Below, in pieces: positions 22,282 through 31,425 of a stretch of DNA of 64,000 bases. The stretch lies in assembly GCF_010111755.1 (NCBI RefSeq), contig NC_088957.1:310001-374000 (forward strand). Reading direction: 5' to 3'. A program made the translations under genes and the position numbers. Within the stretch, counting starts at the first letter, position 1. The number at the start of each line of letters is the position of its first letter. The stretch is from Nakaseomyces glabratus. Its lineage: Eukaryota; Ascomycota; Saccharomycetes; Saccharomycetales; Saccharomycetaceae. The notes beneath the pieces were generated by a model that was given only the letters and a program-made list of their open reading frames with translations, ran no database searches and was not told where the DNA came from.

Positions 22282-22731
22282 TTGCATAGAAATATCAACG
22301 CATGAAACTTTTCACACTGGTACTGGTTGCTTCTATTCAAGCTAGTCGTGAGAACATTTACTTTAAAGTTTACTGTACTATACCATTATAGATCATCTCT
22401 GATGACAATTGATAGATATTCTATCTGGAAGATGACTATCTATAGATTATATAAAACTAAAATACCATTAATTTAAGTATAAAATGAACTTATCAATATG
22501 AAATGATGAAATAATTAGGAATTCAAAATTGTATTATCACTTAGCAAATATTATCACCACTCAATCAGATGTTTTGGATTATCATCTTACTGGGATGAGC
22601 TGGGATGAGATGGGATGAGATGAAACTTACAGAAATAATAGTTAGTATGGAAACAATAATTGGATCTCTATTACATCGCAATTAGACAATACGTTATTTA
22701 TAACATCAGAAAGAACACAATTGAGCAGCCA
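22282..22731 (+). promoter_or_regulatory. ILS1 3' region and RTT105 promoter
   Basis: 450 bp, very AT-rich. The only notable content is the GGGATGAG repeat at 22591-22624. Two leucine codons upstream of the ATG are in frame with RTT105, but there is no upstream ATG in that frame. Confidence 0.6.
22591..22624 (+). repeat. 10-bp tandem repeat with PAC-like core upstream of RTT105
   Basis: TGGGATGAGC, TGGGATGAGA, TGGGATGAGA, then TGAA: three full units and a partial one. Each contains GGGATGAG, one base from the PAC consensus GCGATGAG. It ends about 108 bp before the RTT105 ATG. Confidence 0.7.
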
Positions 22732-23292
22732 ATGTCAGAAAGCATTGATCAAGAAAGTGACCTTAGCTTCCATACAGCGATAGAGGAGCCATTTACAAGC
22801 TTAACATCTACACCACACAAGAGTAGCAATGGATGGGTTAGTTACCCAACTAATGAAGGCAAGGATAGTACAAATTCAAGCTCACCCAACCTTGGAAATG
22901 AATCTATAGTGAATGATATTATTAGTCGCAGGCGAAATGCTAGTTCTGGGCCTGCTAACAATCTGTCACAAAGTGCAAGAAGAGATACAGAGAACAAGAA
23001 ACTGAAAGAACTGCGAAGGTTAAAGAGGCTTCAAAAAACTATTAAAAATAGAGGTGGTCTAGATAATATGCGAGACTTTGTACTGAATAGCGAAATTGAT
23101 GCTGAATATGCTAGGTTAGCAAAAGAAGCAGAGCAATTTGCTCTTCCAATCGATGAACTGGAAAGAATCGAGAAACAAACAGAAGAAGATTTGGATGATG
23201 ATGAAATCCTTGAATTTATAGAACAACGAGATAAATATCAGTATGAGCTTGACCAAATATTAAATGAGAATATTGCAAAGGAAGGACTATAA
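22732..23292 (+). CDS. RTT105: Probable Rtt105 (RPA chaperone)
   Basis: 186 residues from the first in-frame ATG at 22732; the open frame extends 5' but without an ATG. The protein is hydrophilic: a Ser/Asn-rich first half and a strongly charged helical second half (KKLKELRRLKRLQKTIKN, then ELERIEKQTEEDLDDDEILEF). I assign Rtt105 mainly by position: between the ILS1 and NUP170 loci and before MAM1 and GLE2, exactly where YER104W lies, with a similar small size (~208). Rtt105 helps import RPA into the nucleus and load it on single-stranded DNA, and limits Ty1. I could not confirm a family motif by eye. Confidence 0.65.
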   Translation: MSESIDQESDLSFHTAIEEPFTSLTSTPHKSSNGWVSYPTNEGKDSTNSSSPNLGNESIVNDIISRRRNASSGPANNLSQSARRDTENKKLKELRRLKRLQKTIKNRGGLDNMRDFVLNSEIDAEYARLAKEAEQFALPIDELERIEKQTEEDLDDDEILEFIEQRDKYQYELDQILNENIAKEGL

Positions 23293-23486
23293 GTGTTTAT
23301 ATAGGCAAAGTAATGTACTCGTAATTGTGATTATAAAATATGATATTCTAATTGATTCGTTCATGCATGCTATGATTTTAACTATTTAAGTTTTATTGAT
23401 ATTTACCAGGACAAATATTGTACGGTAGGTCGAAAATAATTAGAAGCTTTTCTCAAACGATTGTTTAATTGTCACGACCTTATGAT

Positions 23487-26400
23487 TCAAAGATTCAAGC
23501 CTGTTCTTTTGACAAATTTGTTGATTGGATCGTTGCTAACTTCATATTGTGATAAATTATTAATTTCTTCGTAAGTAAAAGCATCTCTGACTTTGGCATC
23601 ATTTTCATACCAGTTTTTGATTAGGCTAATCATTTCCTTCTTGAATAGTTCGTTTACTGAATCAGATGTTTCAATCAAATCCTTGATAATATAATATAAT
23701 TTACTGTACGATATGCCAGCAGAAATGAAAATTGAACTTATAAACCCCTCTCTGACATACTTTTGAGGCAACGATTGAATAATATCACAAATGATAGGGA
23801 AAAGTTCGGTAATAGGGAATACATATTCAGATGTGTGGACTGTTCTACCTATTTTTATCACAACGTTCGATAATAGATTCAAGAAGTTAGTAGTTTCATC
23901 TGGATTTTGCTCAAAATTAACTTCTTTCTTCAAAGAATCAAAAAGTTCATGCCATTTAGACATTATTTCATCTTGATCCCTAAAATCAGAAACCTTGAAA
24001 ATACATATGCATATTTCATGATAACCTAATGGCTCAGCATAGTCATTGAACAAATCGCTGACCGGTAAGATTTTACCTTCTAAATTGGTTTGTAACTCTG
24101 ATTTTGTAGTTGGGTCTATTCTTGAATCAGATAATACCAATGATAGGATATCTTCTTGTACAGTTGCAATGTCCAGAACTTCCTGTATATCACTGGCCAA
24201 TTGTATCATTTTTTGTTTTTCGCTCAGCTGGCAGGCGCTATTACAGAAACCATTTGCTCTTGAAAGACATTCAATTCTTTCACTTAGCTTTATTTCGAAA
24301 TTAGAAATGGCCAGAGAATACAATACTTGGGCAGCTTGATAGTATCTAGATTTTTTCGATAGGTAGATCCACATAATATTCGAAATTTGAAGAGAACTCT
24401 GCGATTTTTCTTGTAAATATGGTAATATGAAACGTGTGTCCAATTGTAAAATCTTGTCCTCATTATTCTCACGGACAAGCCAGTCATACATATGATAATG
24501 GAAAAGTTTATCGTTGTAGTTAAGAATAACCCTATAAGTCTCCGTTCTCATGGCAGCAATATCTGTCTCACTACAAACAGAAGCAGTAGGATATGAAAGG
24601 TTTGGCGATACTGATAATTGATCAACCTTTACTAACACTTCAAAAACTAAATCATAAATTTGAATTCTTCTGTCATAGAATTTTTTTCTTTCGTCGTTTA
24701 TTAATGATCCATTATCCACATATTGAGCTGCTAAATTTCCCTTGTCAATAGCATTGGCTATATTCAGTAAAAATTCGATTGTCTTCGCATAGCAATCCAA
24801 GGACAGCATAATGGAGGTTATTTCCCTTAATTTTTCCATTGATAGGCATTTGGCTATGCTTTCAAACAATTTGACAGCACTATTTAAATGCAATTTTAAG
24901 GTATCACTGTCTTTCAGACCTATTTCCTTAGCTTTTCTCAAATGTTCGGTAGCTCTGAAGCTCAAAATATCATCACTTGAACAAAATGAGCCACATCTCT
25001 CCTGTAGTGCACTGGCGATATATTCAATTGATGTCCCTCTGCTTATATTCCTATTGATTATAGAGAGTAGAATTTCTCTCAGTAGAGATCTAGTATTTTC
25101 ATTGGGGGAAAATAGATCCTTGAATGTTAATCTTGATAGCTGCAATTGAGTGTTCCTGTTCAAAAATCCAATTATATCCTTGAATGCTGCGTAAGGATTT
25201 TCGATACCTTCCATCTCACTTTCTTCAAAAAGGACATTTAAAAAAGACAACGCTTCCTTCATAGATTGAACAAGTTTGAATAGTGAATTAAAGGCTATGC
25301 TTTCCGCTTGGTTTGCAACATCTTCAGATTTGTCAAAAGTTTTGTATCCATTTTCAGTAACTACGTTTGCTGATGACACTGTAGCGATTGTGTCACCATA
25401 TTTTGTAAAAAACTCACCTAATATAGAAATGGATGACAAGTAGTATTCGATATCGGATTTGGACACAGAAATATTTGTGATAACATTGTTTTCTTTGGAA
25501 CTATTGTTTGTTTGGGATGATGTTACCTTTGGGTCACTAACAAAAACATTTTTACGCCAAACATCTCTGAATAATCTTGTTATTAACAGTGTAGAACCGT
25601 AAAATCTGGGTGATAATATAACATCATCTACGTCATATCCTACATCGTTTTCTGAACGAGAACTATGTTGTGATCTTAAAGTGTCTAATGACATAGTTGA
25701 TTTTTGAGGTGTTGTCGATGATAATGACGATCTTGACAATAACGAAGTAACAATATTCCTGCTGTAGGATGGTTTGATGTCAATAGCACCTGGAATACCT
25801 ACTGTATAGAATGTTAAGGCCTTTGACCTTAATAATTCCGATTTATCAAACTTACAAGTAACAAATAATGCCGACGAGCATGCTTCTGTTAAACCATAAT
25901 TCAAAATAAATGGGAGAGGATTATCAATTAGACTTTCAAAGATTTCATCTGGTGTTCTGTATCTGTATATCTCTAATGAAGAATTGGTCAAAACTGCAAT
26001 CTTAAGCTCCTCGGATGAATATTGGGTAGCAAAGGTATTAGCATATCCCTCAGGCTTATTGCTGGCATTGAAAGTTTTAGTCAAAACTTTAATTTCTTTA
26101 ACTGGAGATACGGTATCAAGAAAAGTGGCATTCTCGACGTATTTGCCGAATGTCTTTAAGATACCATAATCAGGGACAGATACAAATAGTTTGTTCTCTG
26201 GTTCTGTGAACTTGTTATCTGATGGCGTTGTGTTGTCCTTATTTTGGTTAGCATTGTTATTGTTTTCATTATTTTTGACAACGGCAGAGAAAAAAATTCC
26301 TGGAGAGATAATTTCAGCAGAAGTTGTAGTTTCTAATAGAACAGATGATTTTTTTTGGAATTTCAAAACTACAGATTCTGTAGAGTTAAGAGTGGAGTAG

Positions 26401-27845
26401 AAGGGCAAACTTCTCTTCTGCTGTTCTAGTTGCTGTTGTTCTAGTTCTTTCTGTAAAATTTCTGGGGTTACCGAACTTGGAGGGAATTTTATTGATTCTA
26501 GCCTCAAAGCTTCGATGGAGGTTCTACCAACAAAACCGTTGAAGTACAATCTAACTCCTCCGATAGTGATTGCTACCAAGAATAAGTTGCCATTCTCTGC
26601 TTGTACTACAGGAGACAACTTCGCCAACTTGAGGTATTTTGGAGCCAAGATTGGCGCACCCCTTGCTGTTGTGGCACCAATAATTCTTTTTATATATGAT
26701 GGTTCAACAGAGATAGCACCTTCGAGAGATTTCCCCGTTATGATATATGCATGTATCTTTGAAGTGGATGAAAGTGTGTATAAAATTCCTCTAGATTGGT
26801 CAATAGTAATTTGAATAATGCTCTCTTGGCCATGCGAATTACTGTCATCAAACATAGACTGCACTAAGTTACTACCAGGCAACTTGGATAAAATATTTGT
26901 TGGCAGTAAGCTTGAAAAAGTTGATTGTGTTCTACAGCTCTTAGTACATTTACTATTAAACCAATCGTCAGAACCTGTATATTGTAATTCCCAAACATTT
27001 AATCCGTTTGATTTACCACTGAAGAAGATTTGACCGGTTTTCTCGTAACAGGTAATATTGTTTACATTCATTCCTTGTACATTAACTGACATTCCAGTGT
27101 TGAATATACTCAACTCATTAGTCTCCTTCTTGTATGAGACAGCTAAGATGTAGATATCGAATACAGTTGCCACCACTAAAAGATGTTTGACATGGGAAAC
27201 AAATGTATTTGGTTTTGGTTTAACTAATTGTATCTTCAAAATTGCATGTTTTATATCATCAATTGTCTGATATTCTGTGCTATCATTGATATTCCATAAT
27301 ATGATTCTGTTATCAATGGTAAACCAACAACGGTCTATTTCTGGGAATATACCCATATCACTTTTTAGCTCAGTATTTGAGGCTTCCTGCAAGATGTCAT
27401 CCGGTATGCTTACAACTTTTTGTCTCTCGAAAGGAGTAAAAGCACCTAGTCCACCAACTTCTTTAGTGAAATTGTAATTAACACCGTTGTTATAATAGGA
27501 TCTCTCATCTAGGATAGGTGTGTTAGCATCCATTCTGTATAGATGATCCACGTACTGGCTAGCCAGTTCTAATGGCTTAGCAGATGCAAGCCCTGGGATT
27601 CTGACATGTTCTGTAGTTGTAGTCAAAATAGATGAATCCAGGCTTGGTGGATAGTTGAGTGTTGATCTAATCCCAACATTTGTAGATAAAGGACCAGGAG
27701 TCTTATAAGTAGTACCCATGTTCCCTGTAGCTACACCATTGCTACTTCCAATTATGTTGTTATTAGTAACTCCGTTCACCTGTTGTGCATCAACAAATTG
27801 AGTGGCACCATAATCATATCGGTTTTTCAAAGGTGTGGAGTACAT
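23487..27845 (-). CDS. NUP170: Nup170-type scaffold nucleoporin of the inner ring
   Basis: 1452 residues. Nup157 and Nup170 are sister inner-ring scaffold nucleoporins with an N-terminal beta-propeller and a long alpha-solenoid. Shared family stretches are clear (NTPILDERSYYNNGVNYNF, GGLGAFTPFERQ, SDMGIFPEIDRCW). The middle section is closer to Nup170 than to Nup157 as I recall them: ESIKFPPSSVTPEILQKEL, VLKFQKKSSVLLETT, ALQERCGSFCS and LLSIINRNI. The short start MYSTPLKNR resembles Nup157. By content I call it the NUP170 orthologue (YBL079W), although neighbours RTT105, MAM1 and GLE2 belong to the YER side carrying NUP157. Asn-rich linkers near residues 545-560 are variable. Confidence 0.92.
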   Translation of the reverse strand: MYSTPLKNRYDYGATQFVDAQQVNGVTNNNIIGSSNGVATGNMGTTYKTPGPLSTNVGIRSTLNYPPSLDSSILTTTTEHVRIPGLASAKPLELASQYVDHLYRMDANTPILDERSYYNNGVNYNFTKEVGGLGAFTPFERQKVVSIPDDILQEASNTELKSDMGIFPEIDRCWFTIDNRIILWNINDSTEYQTIDDIKHAILKIQLVKPKPNTFVSHVKHLLVVATVFDIYILAVSYKKETNELSIFNTGMSVNVQGMNVNNITCYEKTGQIFFSGKSNGLNVWELQYTGSDDWFNSKCTKSCRTQSTFSSLLPTNILSKLPGSNLVQSMFDDSNSHGQESIIQITIDQSRGILYTLSSTSKIHAYIITGKSLEGAISVEPSYIKRIIGATTARGAPILAPKYLKLAKLSPVVQAENGNLFLVAITIGGVRLYFNGFVGRTSIEALRLESIKFPPSSVTPEILQKELEQQQLEQQKRSLPFYSTLNSTESVVLKFQKKSSVLLETTTSAEIISPGIFFSAVVKNNENNNNANQNKDNTTPSDNKFTEPENKLFVSVPDYGILKTFGKYVENATFLDTVSPVKEIKVLTKTFNASNKPEGYANTFATQYSSEELKIAVLTNSSLEIYRYRTPDEIFESLIDNPLPFILNYGLTEACSSALFVTCKFDKSELLRSKALTFYTVGIPGAIDIKPSYSRNIVTSLLSRSSLSSTTPQKSTMSLDTLRSQHSSRSENDVGYDVDDVILSPRFYGSTLLITRLFRDVWRKNVFVSDPKVTSSQTNNSSKENNVITNISVSKSDIEYYLSSISILGEFFTKYGDTIATVSSANVVTENGYKTFDKSEDVANQAESIAFNSLFKLVQSMKEALSFLNVLFEESEMEGIENPYAAFKDIIGFLNRNTQLQLSRLTFKDLFSPNENTRSLLREILLSIINRNISRGTSIEYIASALQERCGSFCSSDDILSFRATEHLRKAKEIGLKDSDTLKLHLNSAVKLFESIAKCLSMEKLREITSIMLSLDCYAKTIEFLLNIANAIDKGNLAAQYVDNGSLINDERKKFYDRRIQIYDLVFEVLVKVDQLSVSPNLSYPTASVCSETDIAAMRTETYRVILNYNDKLFHYHMYDWLVRENNEDKILQLDTRFILPYLQEKSQSSLQISNIMWIYLSKKSRYYQAAQVLYSLAISNFEIKLSERIECLSRANGFCNSACQLSEKQKMIQLASDIQEVLDIATVQEDILSLVLSDSRIDPTTKSELQTNLEGKILPVSDLFNDYAEPLGYHEICICIFKVSDFRDQDEIMSKWHELFDSLKKEVNFEQNPDETTNFLNLLSNVVIKIGRTVHTSEYVFPITELFPIICDIIQSLPQKYVREGFISSIFISAGISYSKLYYIIKDLIETSDSVNELFKKEMISLIKNWYENDAKVRDAFTYEEINNLSQYEVSNDPINKFVKRTGLNL

Positions 27846-28640
27846 CTTTTTTATTTACTTTCTCTGAAATCAACCCAATACTTATCAATCTTCAACCACA
27901 AAATATGGCCAATATTTTCCCAGAAAAGAATGTAACTAGCTCTAGCTCAGAGTTGATCTGGTAAAGTCGAAATTGCTTAGCTTCAGAAGATAATAATAGT
28001 GTTCTGAAACGTACAGATTGAATGGTATTAGTGAGCGTTTATAAATTTTCAAAACGCTTCTATTTCCTCTACTTATGATTTTGGTTCCAGTTAAGTATTA
28101 TTCAAAGTTCCGCCTTCGCTACTAAAAAAACTTTAAAAAAAACACCAGTCCTTTCACAATTTACCACAGACTAACTCCCTGGGAATATGCCGCAATCAAA
28201 GTCCAGTTTGAAATGTACCTAATTCTAGCCAATTGGTGCACAATTGCCACTTTTAGAATTATTGTTTGTTTTTTGCTTGTAAAGATCCTGCTATTAGTGT
28301 ATTATTGTAGTTTGTATTTTATTTTTTTTTCCTTCCTGTTCGCACTTGCGCTTCCTTTTTCCCAAAAAAAAAAACTTTGGATATTTGAATATATCATAGA
28401 TGACGTATATAGTATTTTACGAAGTCACACATGATATGATGTCTAACGTGATATCATGAATCTGACCAGCATAAGTTGAATTTGATATTGAGTTGTTTGG
28501 GTGCTCAGCGGTTAAAGGAGCAGTGTTCTAATAAAAAACATAATAATCATACTTAAAGTTCAAGGCTCCTAAATAATTCTGTGCAAGTTTGCTCTAGAGT
28601 ATATCAGATTGTAGATTTCTTGATCATTACTCTTTACAGA
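27846..28640. promoter_or_regulatory. Divergent NUP170-MAM1 intergenic region
   Basis: 795 bp with promoters for NUP170 (left) and MAM1 (right). One match to the Ndt80 middle-sporulation element (ACCACAAAAT, 27895-27904) lies far from MAM1 and close to NUP170, so I do not credit it to MAM1. A short ATG-started frame at 28213-28434 is hydrophobic only because the DNA is T-rich. Confidence 0.5.
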
Positions 28641-29291
28641 ATGGTTTTGGCGGAAAAGAGTGCTAATATTCCAGTTGTTAAAAGCTTTGATGGCACTAAA
28701 GCTGGCCCTGATGGTTCACCACTGACTAAGAACAACTTGAAACTATTACAGAAATCTATCTTTGAGCTGGAAAATAAGAATTTTGAGTGTCCTCATTACT
28801 TGTGTAGTTTAGATAATATGGCACAGATCAGGCATTCGAGAACCTGGTTTCTGTTTGAGTTAGAGATGACATATGATGGATATTTCAATCTGAGAAATTC
28901 GTGCTATTTCACAAGAGTTTACCGCAATATATTGCCAGTGTGGCCTAATACTAGCTGCTTAAGTTTGAATAAAACAGCATTCGATTCCAGAGTCCAGCTT
29001 ATGCCTTTAAATCACATTATTATATCCAATTATGCTGCTGCCATACCAGAGAGGAAAAGAAAATATAATCCAGATGATATAAATGATATTTATGTCGAAA
29101 TTGCTGATATAGCTGAATTTGGTAATGTTCAAAAATATATCCCACCAACAATACTAACGAAGCGCCGAAATATGGAATCTTTCAACGACTGTAAAGTTAA
29201 TACAAAAGATATAATTAGTTTCAAAGATGTTAATCAGGAATATGAAACGTGGTTGGATAAACATCTTTCGCTAGCTAAAGATCGGGATTAA
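28641..29291 (+). CDS. MAM1: Monopolin subunit Mam1
   Basis: 216 residues from the ATG at 28641; the frame is open farther 5' but has no earlier ATG. It matches the core of S. cerevisiae Mam1: LTKNNLKLLQKSIFELENK, CPHYLCSLDN, IRHSRTWFLFELEM, NLRNSCYF and later KYIPPTILTKR. Mam1 is the meiosis-I-specific monopolin subunit that binds Csm1-Lrs4 and Hrr25 so sister kinetochores attach to one pole. Relative to the 302-residue S. cerevisiae protein it lacks the basic N-terminal ~85 residues and part of the tail, but the Csm1/Hrr25-binding core appears intact. The order NUP-MAM1-GLE2 equals YER105C-YER106W-YER107C. Confidence 0.93.
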   Translation: MVLAEKSANIPVVKSFDGTKAGPDGSPLTKNNLKLLQKSIFELENKNFECPHYLCSLDNMAQIRHSRTWFLFELEMTYDGYFNLRNSCYFTRVYRNILPVWPNTSCLSLNKTAFDSRVQLMPLNHIIISNYAAAIPERKRKYNPDDINDIYVEIADIAEFGNVQKYIPPTILTKRRNMESFNDCKVNTKDIISFKDVNQEYETWLDKHLSLAKDRD

Positions 29292-29471
29292 AATAAGATT
29301 CTTTGTAGTTATTGTAATTACACGTTTTGTTGCCCTTTTGCTCATAATGATGGATGTTTTTGTATCGTGAATTACAGACAAAGATAAAATGCAAGTATAT
29401 GGGCTTAAATAAATGTTAAATACACCAAAGTATGTTTTAGTTTCATTACATACTTTTCCTAATAAATCTAT

Positions 29472-30581
29472 TTAGCGACCAAACGTTGTTTTCTTTTTCT
29501 TTTCTTTGACTTCTTCATCAGTGGTAGGGTGAAGTCTTATCACATTCGGATAGTCTGGCCTATTACCCATATGCCCTTGATGCCAATCATAACTTACTGC
29601 ATATGCAAGTATAGACCCATTCCTATTGAAATTACATACTGGAATAGACCCTTGCATAGATGGAAAGCCTTTCAATCTGTGTCTTTGATTTTTATCCCAG
29701 AAATGGAAAGAACCATCACCACCAGCGGTAACGAACGTACCATATATAGGATGGAATGCAATACTATTGACTGGATATACCAGAGATTGACTTGATGATC
29801 CAGCAGCTCGATTTGGTTGTGTTTGTCTATGGCACTTGAACGAAAAACCGCTCTTCTTCTGTGCTTCATCATCAACATATTTAATCGCACATCTTCCTTC
29901 TACTGAACCAATAGCGTAACCATCACCTTCATTATAACATGCTACCACACGTGTTTGCCATTTCAGTGGAGATTGTGAACTCTTAAAAATAGTTGTTGGA
30001 TTGGCCAAATTTATAATGGCAATGTGCCTCTCAGCTGTACCAACAACCAACAGCTGTTGCTTATTATCCATAGTATAAACACGTTCCGGCATTGCTATTG
30101 TTGTTATTGGTTGAGGCTGTCTTGTATCCCAAAATTTAATTGTCTTGTCCCATGATCCTGTGACAAGACATTCAGTATTTGTAGGTCCGCATTGAACAAA
30201 TCTTAGTGATTTTACAGCATCATTGTGACTTCCAATTTGTTGGCTCTGTCCTGAAGCCACATCATATAATTTAACAGTATTATCACAGCCACCAGACGCA
30301 ATTCTAGCACCGTCTAAGGACCATCTTGTGCACAGTACTGGACCATTATGCTCATATTGTGCTTTACCTTGAGGAACCCCATTTTGGGCATCCCATATAC
30401 GCACTTTCCCATCCCAGGAACTGACACTGAAAAGAAAATCATGTTGTGGTGAAAACGCAATATCTGAAATAGAATCATCAGCAGGGTTGTTTATTACAAT
30501 TTCATTTTGAAGGTCCTTCTCAGTTGCCATTACAGTGCTGGTTGTGTTTCCGGCTGCACTGTTTCTCTGAAAAAACGACAT
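29472..30581 (-). CDS. GLE2: mRNA export WD40 nucleoporin Gle2 (Rae1)
   Basis: 369 residues, like S. cerevisiae Gle2 (365). WD40 repeats are plain: [27 protein letters not shown], then [47 protein letters not shown] and [27 protein letters not shown], followed by the C-terminal [14 protein letters not shown]. Gle2/Rae1 binds the GLEBS motif of Nup116 and supports poly(A) RNA export. It converges with MAM1, their stops being only 180 bp apart. It matches YER107C in place and strand. Confidence 0.97.
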   Translation of the reverse strand: MSFFQRNSAAGNTTSTVMATEKDLQNEIVINNPADDSISDIAFSPQHDFLFSVSSWDGKVRIWDAQNGVPQGKAQYEHNGPVLCTRWSLDGARIASGGCDNTVKLYDVASGQSQQIGSHNDAVKSLRFVQCGPTNTECLVTGSWDKTIKFWDTRQPQPITTIAMPERVYTMDNKQQLLVVGTAERHIAIINLANPTTIFKSSQSPLKWQTRVVACYNEGDGYAIGSVEGRCAIKYVDDEAQKKSGFSFKCHRQTQPNRAAGSSSQSLVYPVNSIAFHPIYGTFVTAGGDGSFHFWDKNQRHRLKGFPSMQGSIPVCNFNRNGSILAYAVSYDWHQGHMGNRPDYPNVIRLHPTTDEEVKEKKKKTTFGR

Positions 30582-31425
30582 GTCTGTAGAATATAGCCAA
30601 TGCTTGATAATGTATTAGTCCAATGTAAACAGTTTCAAATTCAAACTTTCTGATAATGTATGATTTATTGTATATTGGATAGGATTACCAGTATTTAAAC
30701 AACTTGCAATTATTATAGAACAAAGAACCAACGAATCCTCTCAGTATCACCTATATTTTGATCCCTTCTTGATAGGTAATATTTCTAGCAACTGTAATAA
30801 TTAATGAGATCTAAACTGGATATATTCATACCTTTTACCTTGGTAATAGTTTGGGCTTACCTTACCTTTGAATTTACATCACCATTATTCATTTACACAA
30901 GTTCATGTTCTTCCTCATTGATACATAAAACTTCGTATTTCGGCATAATACTGGGAACTTATTGTATACATAGAATGCCATTAAATTAGGTGTCAATACG
31001 CAGCCTGATCTTATTAATTGCTACCTCAGACTATATTTTTATATAGGCTTTCGAAATAGTAAAGAAATGAAATGAAATGAAAAGTATTTATTAAAGTCAA
31101 GTAGTTTTGCTTTTAAGAACGTCTTGTGTTTAAGTGCATTGAAAACAAAGTAAAATAAAAATCTATAGATTGAATTATGATAATAAAATCGAAATGCATG
31201 GTTATTATCATGGGGGTCATTAAAATCATTTCGATAATCGAACGAACGAAATAGTGAATTGAAGGTAAGTTATTAATAGGGTTGGAACTATTGTGAAAAA
31301 TGTTGCGAGAATTCATGTTGGTTAAAAAAAGCAGATAATGAATATTGGATGAGTTAAGAAGAGCAAAAAAAAAACAGACAATTGATCGAAATGAATGAGT
31401 GTAGTGAAATGAATGGTATAGATGT
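30582..31425. other. Intergenic: GLE2 promoter and FLO8 3' region
   Basis: 844 bp, AT-rich. Both flanking genes read left, so the right part is the 3' region of FLO8's upstream neighbour side and the left part the GLE2 promoter. Short ATG frames inside are of random composition. I see no named site or repeat. Confidence 0.5.

Noticed and set aside
22660..22731. 5' extension of RTT105
   Set aside because: Begins with TTG; nuclear yeast genes start at ATG, so 22732 is used.
27895..27904. Middle-sporulation element for MAM1
   Set aside because: It is ~740 bp from MAM1 and adjacent to NUP170; a chance match is likely.
28213..28434. ATG-started 73-residue hydrophobic frame between NUP170 and MAM1
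   Set aside because: Composition reflects T-rich DNA (Phe/Leu/Ile/Tyr runs); no similarity, and it occupies the divergent promoter.
28581..28640. 5' extension of MAM1
   Set aside because: Begins with GTG; the first ATG at 28641 gives a sensible N terminus.
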